NCBI GenBank assembly: GCA_023404095.1
Contig: JAEYDD010000002.1
Location: forward strand, 1 to 64,000
DNA from: Pseudomonadota bacterium
GTDB lineage: Bacteria; Pseudomonadota; Alphaproteobacteria; Rhizobiales; Rhizobiaceae
Length of the DNA: 64,000 bases
Direction of reading: 5' to 3'
This document shows positions 43,836 to 54,332 of the stretch, piece by piece. Below the pieces are notes generated by a model that worked only from the letters and a program-made list of their open reading frames with translations, did not search any database and had not been told where the DNA came from. The stretch's first letter is position 1; each line of letters starts with the position of its first letter. Made by a program: the position numbers and the translations under genes.

Positions 43836-44378
43836 TCAGTACGGCGAGATGCACTGGCGGCGCGGGCCGCTATAGGGCTGGTAGGTGTTGTCGTACGCGC
43901 GATAGGACCGATAGCGATTGTAGCACCACTGGGTATGCGCATTGCCGGAATAGACAGGGGCAGGCGTTGCAATGGCGCCGCCGATGATGGCCCCGGTCGC
44001 AAAGGCGGCCAGCGGGAACCAGTAGCCATCATAGTACCGATAGCCCGGACGCGCGTAGCGATAGCCGCGATGGCCGTTGTGGTATCCACGGCGGTAACCA
44101 CGGTCGTAACTGCGGCGGGCCTCGCGGTGATGCCTCCAGTCCCGACGATCCCTGTCATGGCGGCCTGCGTGATGCCGGTTGCGATCATGCCGGCGCGATT
44201 CGCTGCGACGCCCGTCGCGGCAACGCGGCCCTTCGCAACGCACGAGATCGACAGGCGAATTCCCCGCATGCACGGGTTGGACGAGCGCCTTCGGCATGGC
44301 AAAGCCTTGGGCGGGAATGAGCGGGCTGAGCGTGAACAATGCTGACAGCGCGATGGCAATGGATCGGGTACCGAACAT
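43836..44378 (-). CDS. BA14K family protein
   Basis: A 180-aa exported protein. A signal peptide (MFGTRSIAIALSALFTLSPLIPA) precedes an Arg/His/Tyr-rich region with many DR, HR and YR pairs, and one hydrophobic segment (WFPLAAFATGAIIGGAIATP). The C-terminal HTQWCYNRYRSYRAYDNTYQ is the BA14K signature, ending RRQCISPY. In Brucella the 14 kDa relative is an immunoreactive lectin-like protein. In rhizobia the role is unknown. The signal peptide fixes ATG 44378; the frame goes on to 44423. It is divergent from the GH25 gene. Confidence 0.88.
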   Translation of the reverse strand: MFGTRSIAIALSALFTLSPLIPAQGFAMPKALVQPVHAGNSPVDLVRCEGPRCRDGRRSESRRHDRNRHHAGRHDRDRRDWRHHREARRSYDRGYRRGYHNGHRGYRYARPGYRYYDGYWFPLAAFATGAIIGGAIATPAPVYSGNAHTQWCYNRYRSYRAYDNTYQPYSGPRRQCISPY

Positions 44379-44549
44379 GGACGGCGTTCTCCGGTGACTA
44401 AGTGGGCACGTTACCGGACACAACGCGCCGAAAAAGAAAAAGTTTCGTGATCAGGGCAATAAATAGGGGTTGCGGAGAACAACCTTAACGTCTCGGTAAC
44501 CATATCGAAACACCATTTCCCGATTGGGAGGGCACGCGGAGATCGAGGC

Positions 44550-45653
44550 ATGGGGACGGACAGGAATTGGCCGGCGCTGCTCTTGGGCGCATTTCTCGCG
44601 GTTGCACCCTTGGCGGCCGCTTCGGCGGCGGACGTCGAGCCCTGGCGCAACCAGGACCACGCCATCGTCATCGATGCCTACGAGATGAACGAGATCGACT
44701 GGCCGAAGATGCTGACCGACAGGCGAATCACCGGCTTCATCTCGAAGGCGTCCGACGGACTACCCGAAAGCTTCGACTGCAAGGGGGAGCACGACGGCGA
44801 TACCGTTGCCCACTGTAGAACGATGTGGCGCAAATATGCGGTCAGCCGCGAACTCTACGAAACACGGCGGCTGCTGGCGCGGGCGCACGGTCTGCTGTGG
44901 GGCGCCTACCACCTCGCCCGGCCCGGCAATCCCGTCGACCAGGCGAACCACTTCCTCGACTACGCCAAACCGCAGGCGGACGAGATGATGGTGCTCGACA
45001 TCGAGGGCATAGATCCTGACAAGTTCATGTCGCTGGAGGACGCGCAGGTCTTTGCCGGGCACATCCGGACGCGCACCGGTCGCTACCCCGTGCTCTACAC
45101 GAACCACGCGACCGCCAAGCATATTGCGGCCAACCGGCACAGATACCGCATCCTGTCGCGCCTGCCGCTCTGGTACGCGCGCTACAAGCCAGGCATCCGC
45201 AACGTCTTTCCGCTCGGCAACTGGGAAAACTACACACTCTGGCAGTTCTCCGCCGCGGCGAACTGCAACAAGCGGCGCTGCCCCTACCGCGTCAAGGGAA
45301 CGTTGAACGACATCGACGTCAACGTCGCGCCGATGGACCGTACGGCCCTGACCAAGATCTGGGCACACGGCGATCTCGTGGCGGAAAAGCCGTTCGACGC
45401 GGATCAATTGCCGCCGGACGAGATCACGACTGCATCGATCCCGCGCGCGGCCGCTGCCGATGAGCCGAAGTCGCTGCGGTTCAAGGTGAACGCTATCGGG
45501 AGCGCCGGCCTTGCCGCAACTGCCGCAGCAAGCATGACAAGCGCAGAACGCGACGGCGAGGCAGGTCTTCTCATAAAGGTCGCGGCAACGGCCGCCCCGG
45601 GTGGCATGGGTGTCGCAAAGGCTGCCGCCACCAAGGCATCCGCCGGAAACTGA
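44550..45653 (+). CDS. Glycoside hydrolase family 25 (lysozyme-like) protein
   Basis: A 367-aa secreted protein. A signal peptide (LLLGAFLAVAPLAAASAAD) precedes a GH25 muramidase domain (about 35-260). The catalytic pair D150 and E152 is in MVLDIEGID, preceded by GAYHLARPGNPVDQANHFL and followed by the substrate strand GRYPVLYTNHATAK. It ends LWQFSAAANCNKRR and DIDVNVAPMDR. It may cut peptidoglycan. The final 90 residues are Ala-rich and not conserved. It is divergent from the BA14K gene. Confidence 0.9.
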   Translation: MGTDRNWPALLLGAFLAVAPLAAASAADVEPWRNQDHAIVIDAYEMNEIDWPKMLTDRRITGFISKASDGLPESFDCKGEHDGDTVAHCRTMWRKYAVSRELYETRRLLARAHGLLWGAYHLARPGNPVDQANHFLDYAKPQADEMMVLDIEGIDPDKFMSLEDAQVFAGHIRTRTGRYPVLYTNHATAKHIAANRHRYRILSRLPLWYARYKPGIRNVFPLGNWENYTLWQFSAAANCNKRRCPYRVKGTLNDIDVNVAPMDRTALTKIWAHGDLVAEKPFDADQLPPDEITTASIPRAAAADEPKSLRFKVNAIGSAGLAATAAASMTSAERDGEAGLLIKVAATAAPGGMGVAKAAATKASAGN

Positions 45654-45695
45654 ACGGTCGACGGATGCCCTGCCGATTGACCCGCGGAGCCTGAT

Positions 45696-46793
45696 TCACG
45701 CCTCGATCTGGACGTCGCCGATCGGGCGGGAGCAGCAGGCGAGGATGTAGCCTTCGGCGATCTCGTCGTCGAGAATTCCGCCGTTGTGGTTCATCTCGAC
45801 TTCGCCCGACACTTTCATGACGCGGCAGGTGCCGCACAGGCCGCCCTCGCAGGCAGCACCGATGCGCACTCCGGCTGAACGCGCGGTCTGGAGGATCGTC
45901 TGGCCGGGCGGGCAGGACGCATCCTTGCCGGCCATGGTGAAGGTGACGGTGGAGACGGCGGAGGCATCGACCTCGCCGGGACCGGCGCGCACGGCAAGCT
46001 CTTCGGCTGCGGGGGCTGCGGCCGGCTGGAAACTCTCCTCGTGGTAGCGCGCCATGTCGAAGCCGCAGACCTTCAGCATGTCCCTCACGCCCCGCATGAA
46101 CGGCTCAGGGCCGCAGCAGAAGACGGTGCGCTCGCGGAAGTCGGGCGCAAGCAGCGCAAGCCTGGAACCGTCGATGCGGCCACGCAGCCCGTGCCAGCCG
46201 TCGCGCGGATTGCGCCCCTCGACGACGAAGCCGAGCGAGAGGTTGGGCATCTGCGCCGACAGGCACTCAAGTTCGGTGCGGAACAGGATGTCCTGCGGGG
46301 TGCGCGCGCAGGAGACGAAGGCGACGTCGCTCTGCGGCGCGCAATCGGCCATCCAGCGCGTCATCGACATCATCGGCGTGACGCCGGAGCCGGCGGAGAT
46401 GAACAGGTACTTTTCGCCGGGATGGCGGACGAAGGAGAAGTCGCCGAGCGGCCCGAAGGCCTTCAGCTGCATGCCGGGCTTGAGATGATCGAACATCCAG
46501 CGGGTGCCGATACTGTCCTTCTGCGCCTTGACGGTGACGGCGACCGAGAACGGCCGCGACGGCGTCGAGGACAGCGTATAGGTGCGCATGACCGGATCGT
46601 CCGCCGTCACCGGCAGTTCCAGCGTGACGAACTGGCCCGGCAGGTAGCGGAACCAGTTCTCGCGGTCGGAGCGGAAGGTGAACGTCATCACGTCGTCCGT
46701 CTCGGCGGTCACCGCAATGCACTCCAAAAGGTGCTGACGATCGTTCCAGGGCTGGAGTTCGTCGAAATGCCGGAAGTGGCTTGCGATCGTCAT
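45696..46793 (-). CDS. gbcB: Glycine betaine monooxygenase reductase subunit (GbcB-like)
   Basis: A 365-aa ferredoxin reductase with electron transfer to GbcA. An N-terminal FAD domain (FRYLPGQFVTLELP, MRTYTLSSTPSRPFS) is followed by an NAD domain (YLFISAGSGVTPMMSMTRWM) and a C-terminal plant-type [2Fe-2S] ferredoxin with ACEGGLCGTCRV and ILACCSRP. It starts 1 bp after the gbcA stop and is coupled to it. GbcAB demethylates glycine betaine to dimethylglycine. The assignment rests on the pairing and on close resemblance of GbcA. Confidence 0.87.
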   Translation of the reverse strand: MTIASHFRHFDELQPWNDRQHLLECIAVTAETDDVMTFTFRSDRENWFRYLPGQFVTLELPVTADDPVMRTYTLSSTPSRPFSVAVTVKAQKDSIGTRWMFDHLKPGMQLKAFGPLGDFSFVRHPGEKYLFISAGSGVTPMMSMTRWMADCAPQSDVAFVSCARTPQDILFRTELECLSAQMPNLSLGFVVEGRNPRDGWHGLRGRIDGSRLALLAPDFRERTVFCCGPEPFMRGVRDMLKVCGFDMARYHEESFQPAAAPAAEELAVRAGPGEVDASAVSTVTFTMAGKDASCPPGQTILQTARSAGVRIGAACEGGLCGTCRVMKVSGEVEMNHNGGILDDEIAEGYILACCSRPIGDVQIEA

Positions 46794-46794
46794 C

Positions 46795-48039
46795 TCAGGC
46801 CACCCGCACCAGTGGTTGCTTTTCGCCCTGCAGGCGCTGTTCCATGAACTCGCAGTACCACTCGACGAACTGCATCACGCCGCCCTCGTCCTCCGGCGAA
46901 TAGGGACCGGGCTCATAGGCCGGGGACCGAATGCCGAAGGCGTTCTCCTCGACGATCTGGCGATCCTGGTCGTTGGTCTCGGTCCAGACGTGCGTCAGTT
47001 CCTCGAGATTGTAGTCGATGCCCTCGACGGCATCCTTGTTGACGAGCCACTTGGTGGTGACCTGCGTCAGTTCGGGGCCGAGGGGCAGCACGCGGAAGGT
47101 GATCGCGTGGTCGGCCAGCACGTGGTTCCAGGTGGTCGGATAGTGGAACATCAGAAGCGTGCCGATGTTGCTTTCGCTGACGTCGGCCGACAGCGGCCGG
47201 CGGACGGCGCGCGCGCCCGACATGGTGTAGCTCTCGGCATCGCCAATCAGCGGCATGCGCGCCAGCCGGAACTGGCCAGAGGGCGACATGCGGAACTCGC
47301 TCGGCAGGCCGGACGCCTCGCACTTGGCCCAGTGTTCGGCAATGACCGGATCGTCCTTGGCGCCCTGGACGCCAGTCGCGCTCGGCGCCTCGGGATAGGT
47401 ACGGCAGAGCTCGGGATGGTTGGCCGCGCAGTGATAGCACTCGCGGTTGTTTTCCCAGACGAGCTTCCAGTTGCCCTTTTCGACGATGGTGCTTTCGAAG
47501 GCGACCTTCGTTTCCCCGAGCCGGTGGCGAACCAGATAGGGTTCGGCCAGTTCGCGGTAGGGGGCGAAGTCCGGCGCCTCGTCGGCGAGACAGATGAAGA
47601 TGTAGCCGCCGACCGTCTGGCAATGGACCTTCTTCAGGCCGTGCTGGCTCTTGTCGAAATCTTCCGCCATGTGGCGGGCGAAGAGGAGCGTGCCATCCAG
47701 CTCGTAGGTCCACTGATGGTAGGGACAGACGAGCTTGGCCGAGGCGCCCTTGTGCTGGGTGCAGACGCGCGAGCCGCGGTGGCGGCAGGAATTATGCAGT
47801 GCGCGAATGACGCCCTGGCGGTCGCGGGTGATGACGACCGGATAGTCGCCGACCTGGACAGTGAAGTAGTTGCCGGCGCGCGGGATCTCGCAATCGTGGC
47901 CGATGAAGAGCCAGTCGCGATACCAGATCGTCTCCAGATCCAGCTTGTAGTAGTCCTGGTCGATGTAGAACGCCTGATCGAGGCTGTATCCCTCGCGACG
48001 GTTCCTGATCCTGCGAAGCACTTCGCTGCGAATGTCCAT
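46795..48039 (-). CDS. gbcA: Glycine betaine monooxygenase, Rieske oxygenase subunit (GbcA-like)
   Basis: A 414-aa Rieske non-heme iron oxygenase. The Rieske cluster ligands are in CRHRGSRVC and LVCPYHQWTYELDG. The mononuclear iron site is in ENNRECYHCAANHPEL. Much of the sequence (WTYELDGTLLFA, GNWKLVWENNRECYHC, VTTKWLVNKDAVEG, TNDQDRQIVEEN) follows the Pseudomonas GbcA pattern, which hydroxylates glycine betaine to release formaldehyde and dimethylglycine. Stachydrine or carnitine relatives are less likely. GAGGAA precedes ATG 48039. A cobalamin riboswitch lies just upstream. Confidence 0.88.
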   Translation of the reverse strand: MDIRSEVLRRIRNRREGYSLDQAFYIDQDYYKLDLETIWYRDWLFIGHDCEIPRAGNYFTVQVGDYPVVITRDRQGVIRALHNSCRHRGSRVCTQHKGASAKLVCPYHQWTYELDGTLLFARHMAEDFDKSQHGLKKVHCQTVGGYIFICLADEAPDFAPYRELAEPYLVRHRLGETKVAFESTIVEKGNWKLVWENNRECYHCAANHPELCRTYPEAPSATGVQGAKDDPVIAEHWAKCEASGLPSEFRMSPSGQFRLARMPLIGDAESYTMSGARAVRRPLSADVSESNIGTLLMFHYPTTWNHVLADHAITFRVLPLGPELTQVTTKWLVNKDAVEGIDYNLEELTHVWTETNDQDRQIVEENAFGIRSPAYEPGPYSPEDEGGVMQFVEWYCEFMEQRLQGEKQPLVRVA

Positions 48040-48151
48040 TGCCGCTTCCTCAAAAGCTCGCTCACCTGAAACGGGCATGGACGGAAGCTGCCAGCCTCAC
48101 GGCATGGCTTCGCTGCGCCCCGACCGCCCGCCGCAGTCGGTTACGTTTCGT

Positions 48152-48327
48152 CGTTGCAAGGCTGGTTTCCGGGCTCGAGAGATGTCCTCTGCGGACCGCG
48201 CGGCGCCTTCCCGGAATATCCAGTGGCCTTATGCCGCGATTTCTTCCCTTACCGTTGCGGGGGCAGCTCCGGATTTTCACCGGCTTCCCAATTATCCGCC
48301 CTCCCTAAAGAGGCAGCACCTTGAACG
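48152..48327 (-). promoter_or_regulatory. Cobalamin (B12) riboswitch upstream of gbcA
   Basis: On the minus strand the leader shows all the hallmark parts in order. P1 is CGTTCAAG at about 48320-48327, paired with CCTTGCAACG at 48152-48161. Then come GGGAAGCCGGTGAAAATCCG, the invariant core GCTGCCCCCGCAACGGTAA (48249-48267), GCCACTG (48221-48227), GGGAAGGCG (48204-48212) and the B12-box GAGCCCGGAAACCAGCC (near 48158-48176). This matches the Cobalamin aptamer class closely. About 112 bp separate it from the gbcA ATG. I see no T-rich terminator there, so translational control is likelier. No other gene lies between. Confidence 0.92.
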
Positions 48328-48719
48328 TCTTCATCTAAGCGAAAAGCCCGAGAACTCAGTCGCTCAAATGCGACGTTGCCTTCCGCTTTGACGACAGCGC
48401 ACGCGGGGACATTGATTGATAGAAAATATATTTGTTTCAAACTGTTAGACAAGAAATGGCGGTCAAACGATCAACAAATGGGCGACAAGGCAGTAAAAGA
48501 GGCAGATATTCTCTTTGCGCCACTGCACCTTTTGCGGCCGACCGGGATCCCGGCTGCGGGTGCAGTCTCGCCTATTTCATGATAGCTTAATAAACTGCAA
48601 GTGTGCACGCGCCACGAGTGGAATAGGCAACGGTTGCGCGCTCCACACGGACAGGGTCGATACCGAAAGCCAGCATTTCCTTGAAAATCGAGCGTCTACG
48701 TTTCACGGGAGGGTGAGCG
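48328..48719. promoter_or_regulatory. Intergenic promoter region between gbcA leader and arylsulfatase
   Basis: About 390 bp without a gene, between the riboswitch and the divergent arylsulfatase. The part 48410-48520 is clearly AT-rich against the rest of the window (for example GATAGAAAATATATTTGTTTC), which fits a promoter and binding sites. The gbcA transcript must start here leftward and the sulfatase transcript rightward. I found no repeat or operator that I can name. Confidence 0.5.
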
Positions 48720-50402
<1,683 letters not shown>

Positions 50403-50547
50403 CGCCCCGCCGGCCATTGGGTCGGGTCGCCCGTGGCGGCCCGCTTACGGCCCAGGAATTTTCCTGGCCTGTGCGGCGGCGTAAGGCGGGCGTTAACCAT
50501 AAGCGGGCACTATCCGGACACGACTGTCATGCTTCCGGAGCCCCGCT

Positions 50548-51156
50548 GTGCTGCCCAACCCCGCACCCAAGTTCAGATACTACGACGCCGTGGCCTACAA
50601 GCGCTCGCAGCGCGGGGCCGCCGCCTATACCGACTATCTGCGGACGGGAAAGCTGGAGCGGCGCACCTGGAGCGAGCAGGAAAAGCGCTATCTGACCTAT
50701 CGCGAGGTCGCCGAACACACGGGCAGGAAGCTGGAACAGGCCGGCACTGTCACGCACGAGCGGATCAACGGATTTCACCGGTCAATCCGCTTTCCGAAGC
50801 TGATCTTCCACCGCACGCTCGCCTCCATGCCGCATCTCGGCTATTGCCACGTCACCGTCTCCAATACCCGCCTGCCCCAGCACGAAGACGTGCAGTGGTC
50901 GTTCTACATGGCGAATTTCTACTCGGAGATCGGGGAAGGCGAGCGCTTCTTCCGCGCGATCAGCCCCAAGTTCCGGCGCATGTATTTCGCCATCGCGATC
51001 CGCCCGTCGGAAACCGAGGGTCGGCTCGAGATCGACCGCAAGGTCGGCGACGACGGCATCCTCTTCCATACGCACAATCCCGAAGACGCGATGCGCAACG
51101 TGCTTCTCCTCGGTGCCCGCACCGAGGAGTTGCGCAAGATCATCCGCGCGATCTGA
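50548..51156 (+). CDS. Conserved hypothetical protein (DUF6656-like)
   Basis: A 202-aa soluble protein with no signal peptide or membrane segment. It begins MLPNPAPKFRYYDAVAYKRSQRG and is rich in Arg, Tyr and His. Stretches such as HLGYCHVTVSNTRLP, QWSFYMANFYSEIGEGERFFRAI and KFRRMYFAIAIRPSETEGRL look like a compact alpha/beta domain. It resembles short proteins called DUF6656 in rhizobia, but I am not certain of that name. It stands alone between the sulfatase and a convergent peroxiredoxin, with a TTAACCAT sequence about 55 bp upstream. Confidence 0.7.
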   Translation: MLPNPAPKFRYYDAVAYKRSQRGAAAYTDYLRTGKLERRTWSEQEKRYLTYREVAEHTGRKLEQAGTVTHERINGFHRSIRFPKLIFHRTLASMPHLGYCHVTVSNTRLPQHEDVQWSFYMANFYSEIGEGERFFRAISPKFRRMYFAIAIRPSETEGRLEIDRKVGDDGILFHTHNPEDAMRNVLLLGARTEELRKIIRAI

Positions 51157-51233
51157 AAATCGGAAACTTCGCCCCATGGCTGCCCCGTCGCAGGACTGCC
51201 GGCGGACCTTGGCGCGAGATGCCTGAAGCAGGA

Positions 51234-51256
51234 CGGCCCGGCGAATGGCCGGGCCG
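51234..51256. terminator. Hairpin between convergent genes
   Basis: A perfect 9-bp stem CGGCCCGGC / GCCGGGCCG with a 5-base loop is followed on the plus strand by CTTCAATTTTC. It lies 77 bp after the hypothetical gene and 24 bp past the peroxiredoxin stop. It can serve the plus-strand gene best, and possibly both. Confidence 0.6.
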
Positions 51257-51280
51257 CTTCAATTTTCAGGCGGGCGAGCG

Positions 51281-51943
51281 TCAGGAGCCCGGCTGCGGTA
51301 CGATGCGGATATAGGGCTTCGGCGCGCGCCAGCCGTCCGGATACTGCTTGCGTGCGTCGTCGTCCGACACAGAGCCGGCGATGATGACGTCGTCGCCGCT
51401 CTGCCAGTTGACCGGGGTTGCGACCTTGTGCCTGGCCGTCAGCTGCAGGCTGTCGATCACGCGGAGGACCTCGTCGAAGTTGCGCCCCGTCGTCATGGGG
51501 TAGACGAGGATCAGCTTGATCTTCTTGTCCGGGCCAACGACGAAGACGTTGCGCACCGTTTGGTTGTCTGCGGGCGTGCGAACAGTCGGGTCGCCGGAGA
51601 CCGCCGCCGGCAGCATGCCGTAGAGCTTGGAGACGTTATAGTCGATGTCGGCGATCATGGGGAAATTGGGCGCGTGGCCCTGCGTTTCCTCGATATCGCT
51701 CGCCCAGCCGGCGTGGCGGTCGAGCGGATCGACCGAAAGGCCGATGATCTTGACGCCGCGCTTGTCGAATTCGGGTTTGATCCTGGCCATGTAGCCGAGC
51801 TCGGTGGTGCAGACCGGCGTGAAATCCTTCGGATGCGAGAACAGCACTGCCCAGGAGTCGCCGATCCAGTCATGGAACTGGATGGGACCATCCGTCGTCT
51901 CCGCTTTGAAATCCGGCGCCACGTCGTTGATAGCAAGTGTCAT
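51281..51943 (-). CDS. 1-Cys peroxiredoxin (Prx6 type)
   Basis: A 220-aa peroxidase that reduces hydrogen peroxide and organic peroxides. The peroxidatic cysteine is in SHPKDFTPVCTTELGYMARI. No resolving cysteine is seen, and the C-terminal dimerisation half (NQTVRNVFVVGPDKKIKLILVYPMTTGRNFDEVLRVIDSL) is the long Prx6 type. AGGAG with 7-bp spacing fixes ATG 51943; the frame opens 21 codons further up. It converges with the hypothetical gene and is transcribed away from the GGDEF gene. Confidence 0.95.
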   Translation of the reverse strand: MTLAINDVAPDFKAETTDGPIQFHDWIGDSWAVLFSHPKDFTPVCTTELGYMARIKPEFDKRGVKIIGLSVDPLDRHAGWASDIEETQGHAPNFPMIADIDYNVSKLYGMLPAAVSGDPTVRTPADNQTVRNVFVVGPDKKIKLILVYPMTTGRNFDEVLRVIDSLQLTARHKVATPVNWQSGDDVIIAGSVSDDDARKQYPDGWRAPKPYIRIVPQPGS

Positions 51944-52102
51944 GGCAGCTCTCCTGTTGTTCGAGAGAAAATCGTCGATCAAAAAAACCGGCCCAGTTTG
52001 CACCAATCATCTTTGCAGGCAAGGCGAAAATAGGCTCCCCGCGAGCCGCTTTCCGCGGCACGCGGCACCCGTTCGATCCTGATCGAAAACGCTGAACCAG
52101 CC

Positions 52103-53167
52103 TCAGCCGGCCCGGTAGATCATCCAGTCCTTGCCTTCGCCTGCAACGTCGCTGCCACGATGAACGACGGTGCGGTTGCCGCCGGCGGATTGCGCCTGCT
52201 GAAGGGCCTTCTCCGCCAGATTGACGAAGTCGAAGGCGTTGCCCGCGGCGTCGGAAAGGCAGACTCCGGCCGAAAACGTCAGCGAGCCGAGATTGCGCAT
52301 CGTCTCGGGATGCTTGAGCGGTGCTGCGGCAAAGGCTGCGCGAAGCAGCGTCAGCAGACGAACCACCTCGCTTTCGTCCGACGTATGGAACAGAAAGCCG
52401 AACCGAAAGCCGTCGAAGCGGCAGGCCACGTCGCTGGCCGGCGACGTGCGCTTGATGAGCGCTCCATAGTGGCGGACGAGGTAGCCGTTCAACGCATCCA
52501 CCTGCCCCTGCGAGAAGCGCTTGCCGACATCGATCTCGATGACGGCAAGCCCGCAAGACAGCGGAATGTCAGCATTGGCATAGACCTTCGCCACGGCCTT
52601 GTTGAAGGCGCGGCGATTGCCGAGGCCGGTGGCGGCGTCGCTGAACTTGGTGGCCTCGAAAGCGGCGAGATCGCGCTGGATTGCATCCACGTTTTCGGAC
52701 TGTGCGGCGACCTTCGCCTCCATCTCGGCATTGCGGCTGGCCTGCCGCTCCGTTGCCTGGCGCAGCCGCTCGATCGAGCTGCCGAGCGCTGAGGCCGGGG
52801 CCTCGCCGTCGGCAAAGATCGCCTGCGAGGCCTCGCCGATCAGGCGGCCGTAGTCGCTCAGCGAAACCCGCTCCTGCTCCAGTAAGGTCATGAAATTCGT
52901 CATCTCGTCGCGCACGGCACCGGCGGAGCGCTGGAGGACGCTTTCCTCGTGATGGTGCGGCAGATATTTCCGGCCGAGTTCGTCGAGCGCGGCTTGGGTC
53001 TTGAACTTGCCGAGCGCGATGAACTCTCGGACCAGCTCGGGATTGGCGCCCGCGTAGGCCTCGTAGACCAGCTCGTAGTTACGCGGCAGCCCGTCGATCC
53101 CCATCTGCTGCATCGCGGCTGCGATGCGCAAGGCGATGTCGTTCGTAGACGATTTCTTCTGATTCAT
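52103..53167 (-). CDS. GGDEF-domain protein with a degenerate signature
   Basis: A 354-aa cytoplasmic protein. Residues 1-170 are helical (possible coiled coil near 130-170, SIERLRQATERQASRNAEMEAKV), then a GGDEF fold (about 175-330). The entry motif DAATGLGNRRAF is intact, but the catalytic GG[DE]EF is replaced by FDGFRFG at 251-257. It probably cannot make c-di-GMP, though it could bind it or act by protein contact. No membrane helix is seen. The start ATG 53167 has GGGGCC ahead; the frame opens 14 codons further up. Confidence 0.88.
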   Translation of the reverse strand: MNQKKSSTNDIALRIAAAMQQMGIDGLPRNYELVYEAYAGANPELVREFIALGKFKTQAALDELGRKYLPHHHEESVLQRSAGAVRDEMTNFMTLLEQERVSLSDYGRLIGEASQAIFADGEAPASALGSSIERLRQATERQASRNAEMEAKVAAQSENVDAIQRDLAAFEATKFSDAATGLGNRRAFNKAVAKVYANADIPLSCGLAVIEIDVGKRFSQGQVDALNGYLVRHYGALIKRTSPASDVACRFDGFRFGFLFHTSDESEVVRLLTLLRAAFAAAPLKHPETMRNLGSLTFSAGVCLSDAAGNAFDFVNLAEKALQQAQSAGGNRTVVHRGSDVAGEGKDWMIYRAG

Positions 53168-53355
53168 GGAAACGGCCCCATCCCATAACGGCCCATTCCT
53201 ATCATCCATCCGTTACGAAGCATCTAACAAGGCGTGCATCAGCGGGCGAAAAACGCCAATCCGACACGCAATGCGTGCAGGCATGTTTGTGGCTTGGCAT
53301 CCGGTCGCCAAAGGCGGTAAAGCGAGGGCCGGCAAACGAATGAGAAACGGACGAG

Positions 53356-54330
53356 ATGGCAGAGGTCGTCGACACAATCACGCATCCCGAGGACGCCATC
53401 CGCCGCGCCTGCGAGGTACTTTCGCGCGGCCTGCCGGTGGCGATCCCCACAGAGACCGTCTACGGGCTTTCGGCGGATGCGACCAATCCCGAAGCGATCG
53501 GCCGCATCTACGAGACCAAGGGGCGGCCGCGGTTCAATCCGCTCATCTGCCACATGGCGGATCTTGAGATGGCCGAGCGGCACGCCGTCTTCGACCCGAT
53601 CTCGCGCAAGATCGCCGAAGCCTTCTGGCCGGGACCGCTGACGCTGGTGCTGCCGGTGCGAGAAGAAACGCCGATCCACCCGCTGGCGCGCGCCGGGCTC
53701 GATACGGTCGGCATCCGTGTGCCGACAGGCATTGCCGGCCGGCTGCTTGCGGCATTCGACCGGCCGCTTGCAGCCCCCAGCGCCAACACCTCGGGCAGGA
53801 TCAGCCCCACCAGCGCCGAACACGTCAATGCCGACCTGGGTGAGAAAATCGAACTGATCCTCGATGCCGGACCGTCCAGCGTCGGGCTGGAATCGACCAT
53901 CCTGAAGGTCGTCGACGGCGCGATCCACCTCCTGCGTCCCGGCGGGTTGAACGTGGCCGATGTCGAGACGCTGACAGGACTTGTCGTCCTCCGCCCGGCG
54001 AGCGCGGGTGCAACGATCGAGGCGCCGGGCATGCTCGCCTCGCACTATGCGCCTTCGGCCGGAGTACGACTGAATGCCACCGACGTGCTACCCGGCGAGG
54101 CATTGATCCGCTTCGGCGGCACGCCGCTTCCCGGAGAGGACAAGGCGGCGATCGTGCTGGACCTGAGCCCGAACGGCGACCTGCGCGAGGCAGCAGCCAA
54201 TCTTTTCGGCCACATGCAGAAGGCGGACGCCACCGGTACGCGCTGCATCGCCTTTTCTCCGGTGCCCGCCACCGGACTGGGCGAGGCCATCAACGACCGT
54301 CTCGAACGCGCTGCGGCGCCAAGGAACTGA
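53356..54330 (+). CDS. L-threonylcarbamoyladenylate synthase (Sua5/TsaC)
   Basis: A 324-aa enzyme making threonylcarbamoyl-AMP for the t6A modification of tRNA. The YrdC domain (about 20-200) has PVAIPTETVYGLSADATNPEAIGRIYETKGRPRFNPLI and RPLAAPSANTSGRISPTSAEHV. A C-terminal Sua5 domain follows (PGMLASHYAPSAGVRLN). The long, two-domain form is Sua5 rather than short TsaC. It ends 2 bp before the FAD oxidase gene and is probably cotranscribed with it. Confidence 0.94.
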   Translation: MAEVVDTITHPEDAIRRACEVLSRGLPVAIPTETVYGLSADATNPEAIGRIYETKGRPRFNPLICHMADLEMAERHAVFDPISRKIAEAFWPGPLTLVLPVREETPIHPLARAGLDTVGIRVPTGIAGRLLAAFDRPLAAPSANTSGRISPTSAEHVNADLGEKIELILDAGPSSVGLESTILKVVDGAIHLLRPGGLNVADVETLTGLVVLRPASAGATIEAPGMLASHYAPSAGVRLNATDVLPGEALIRFGGTPLPGEDKAAIVLDLSPNGDLREAAANLFGHMQKADATGTRCIAFSPVPATGLGEAINDRLERAAAPRN

Positions 54331-54332
54331 CC

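Noticed and set aside
50489..50496. TTAACCAT as a CtrA site before the 202-aa hypothetical gene
   Set aside because: A lone 8-bp half-site is expected by chance over 64 kb; there is no second half at the right spacing.
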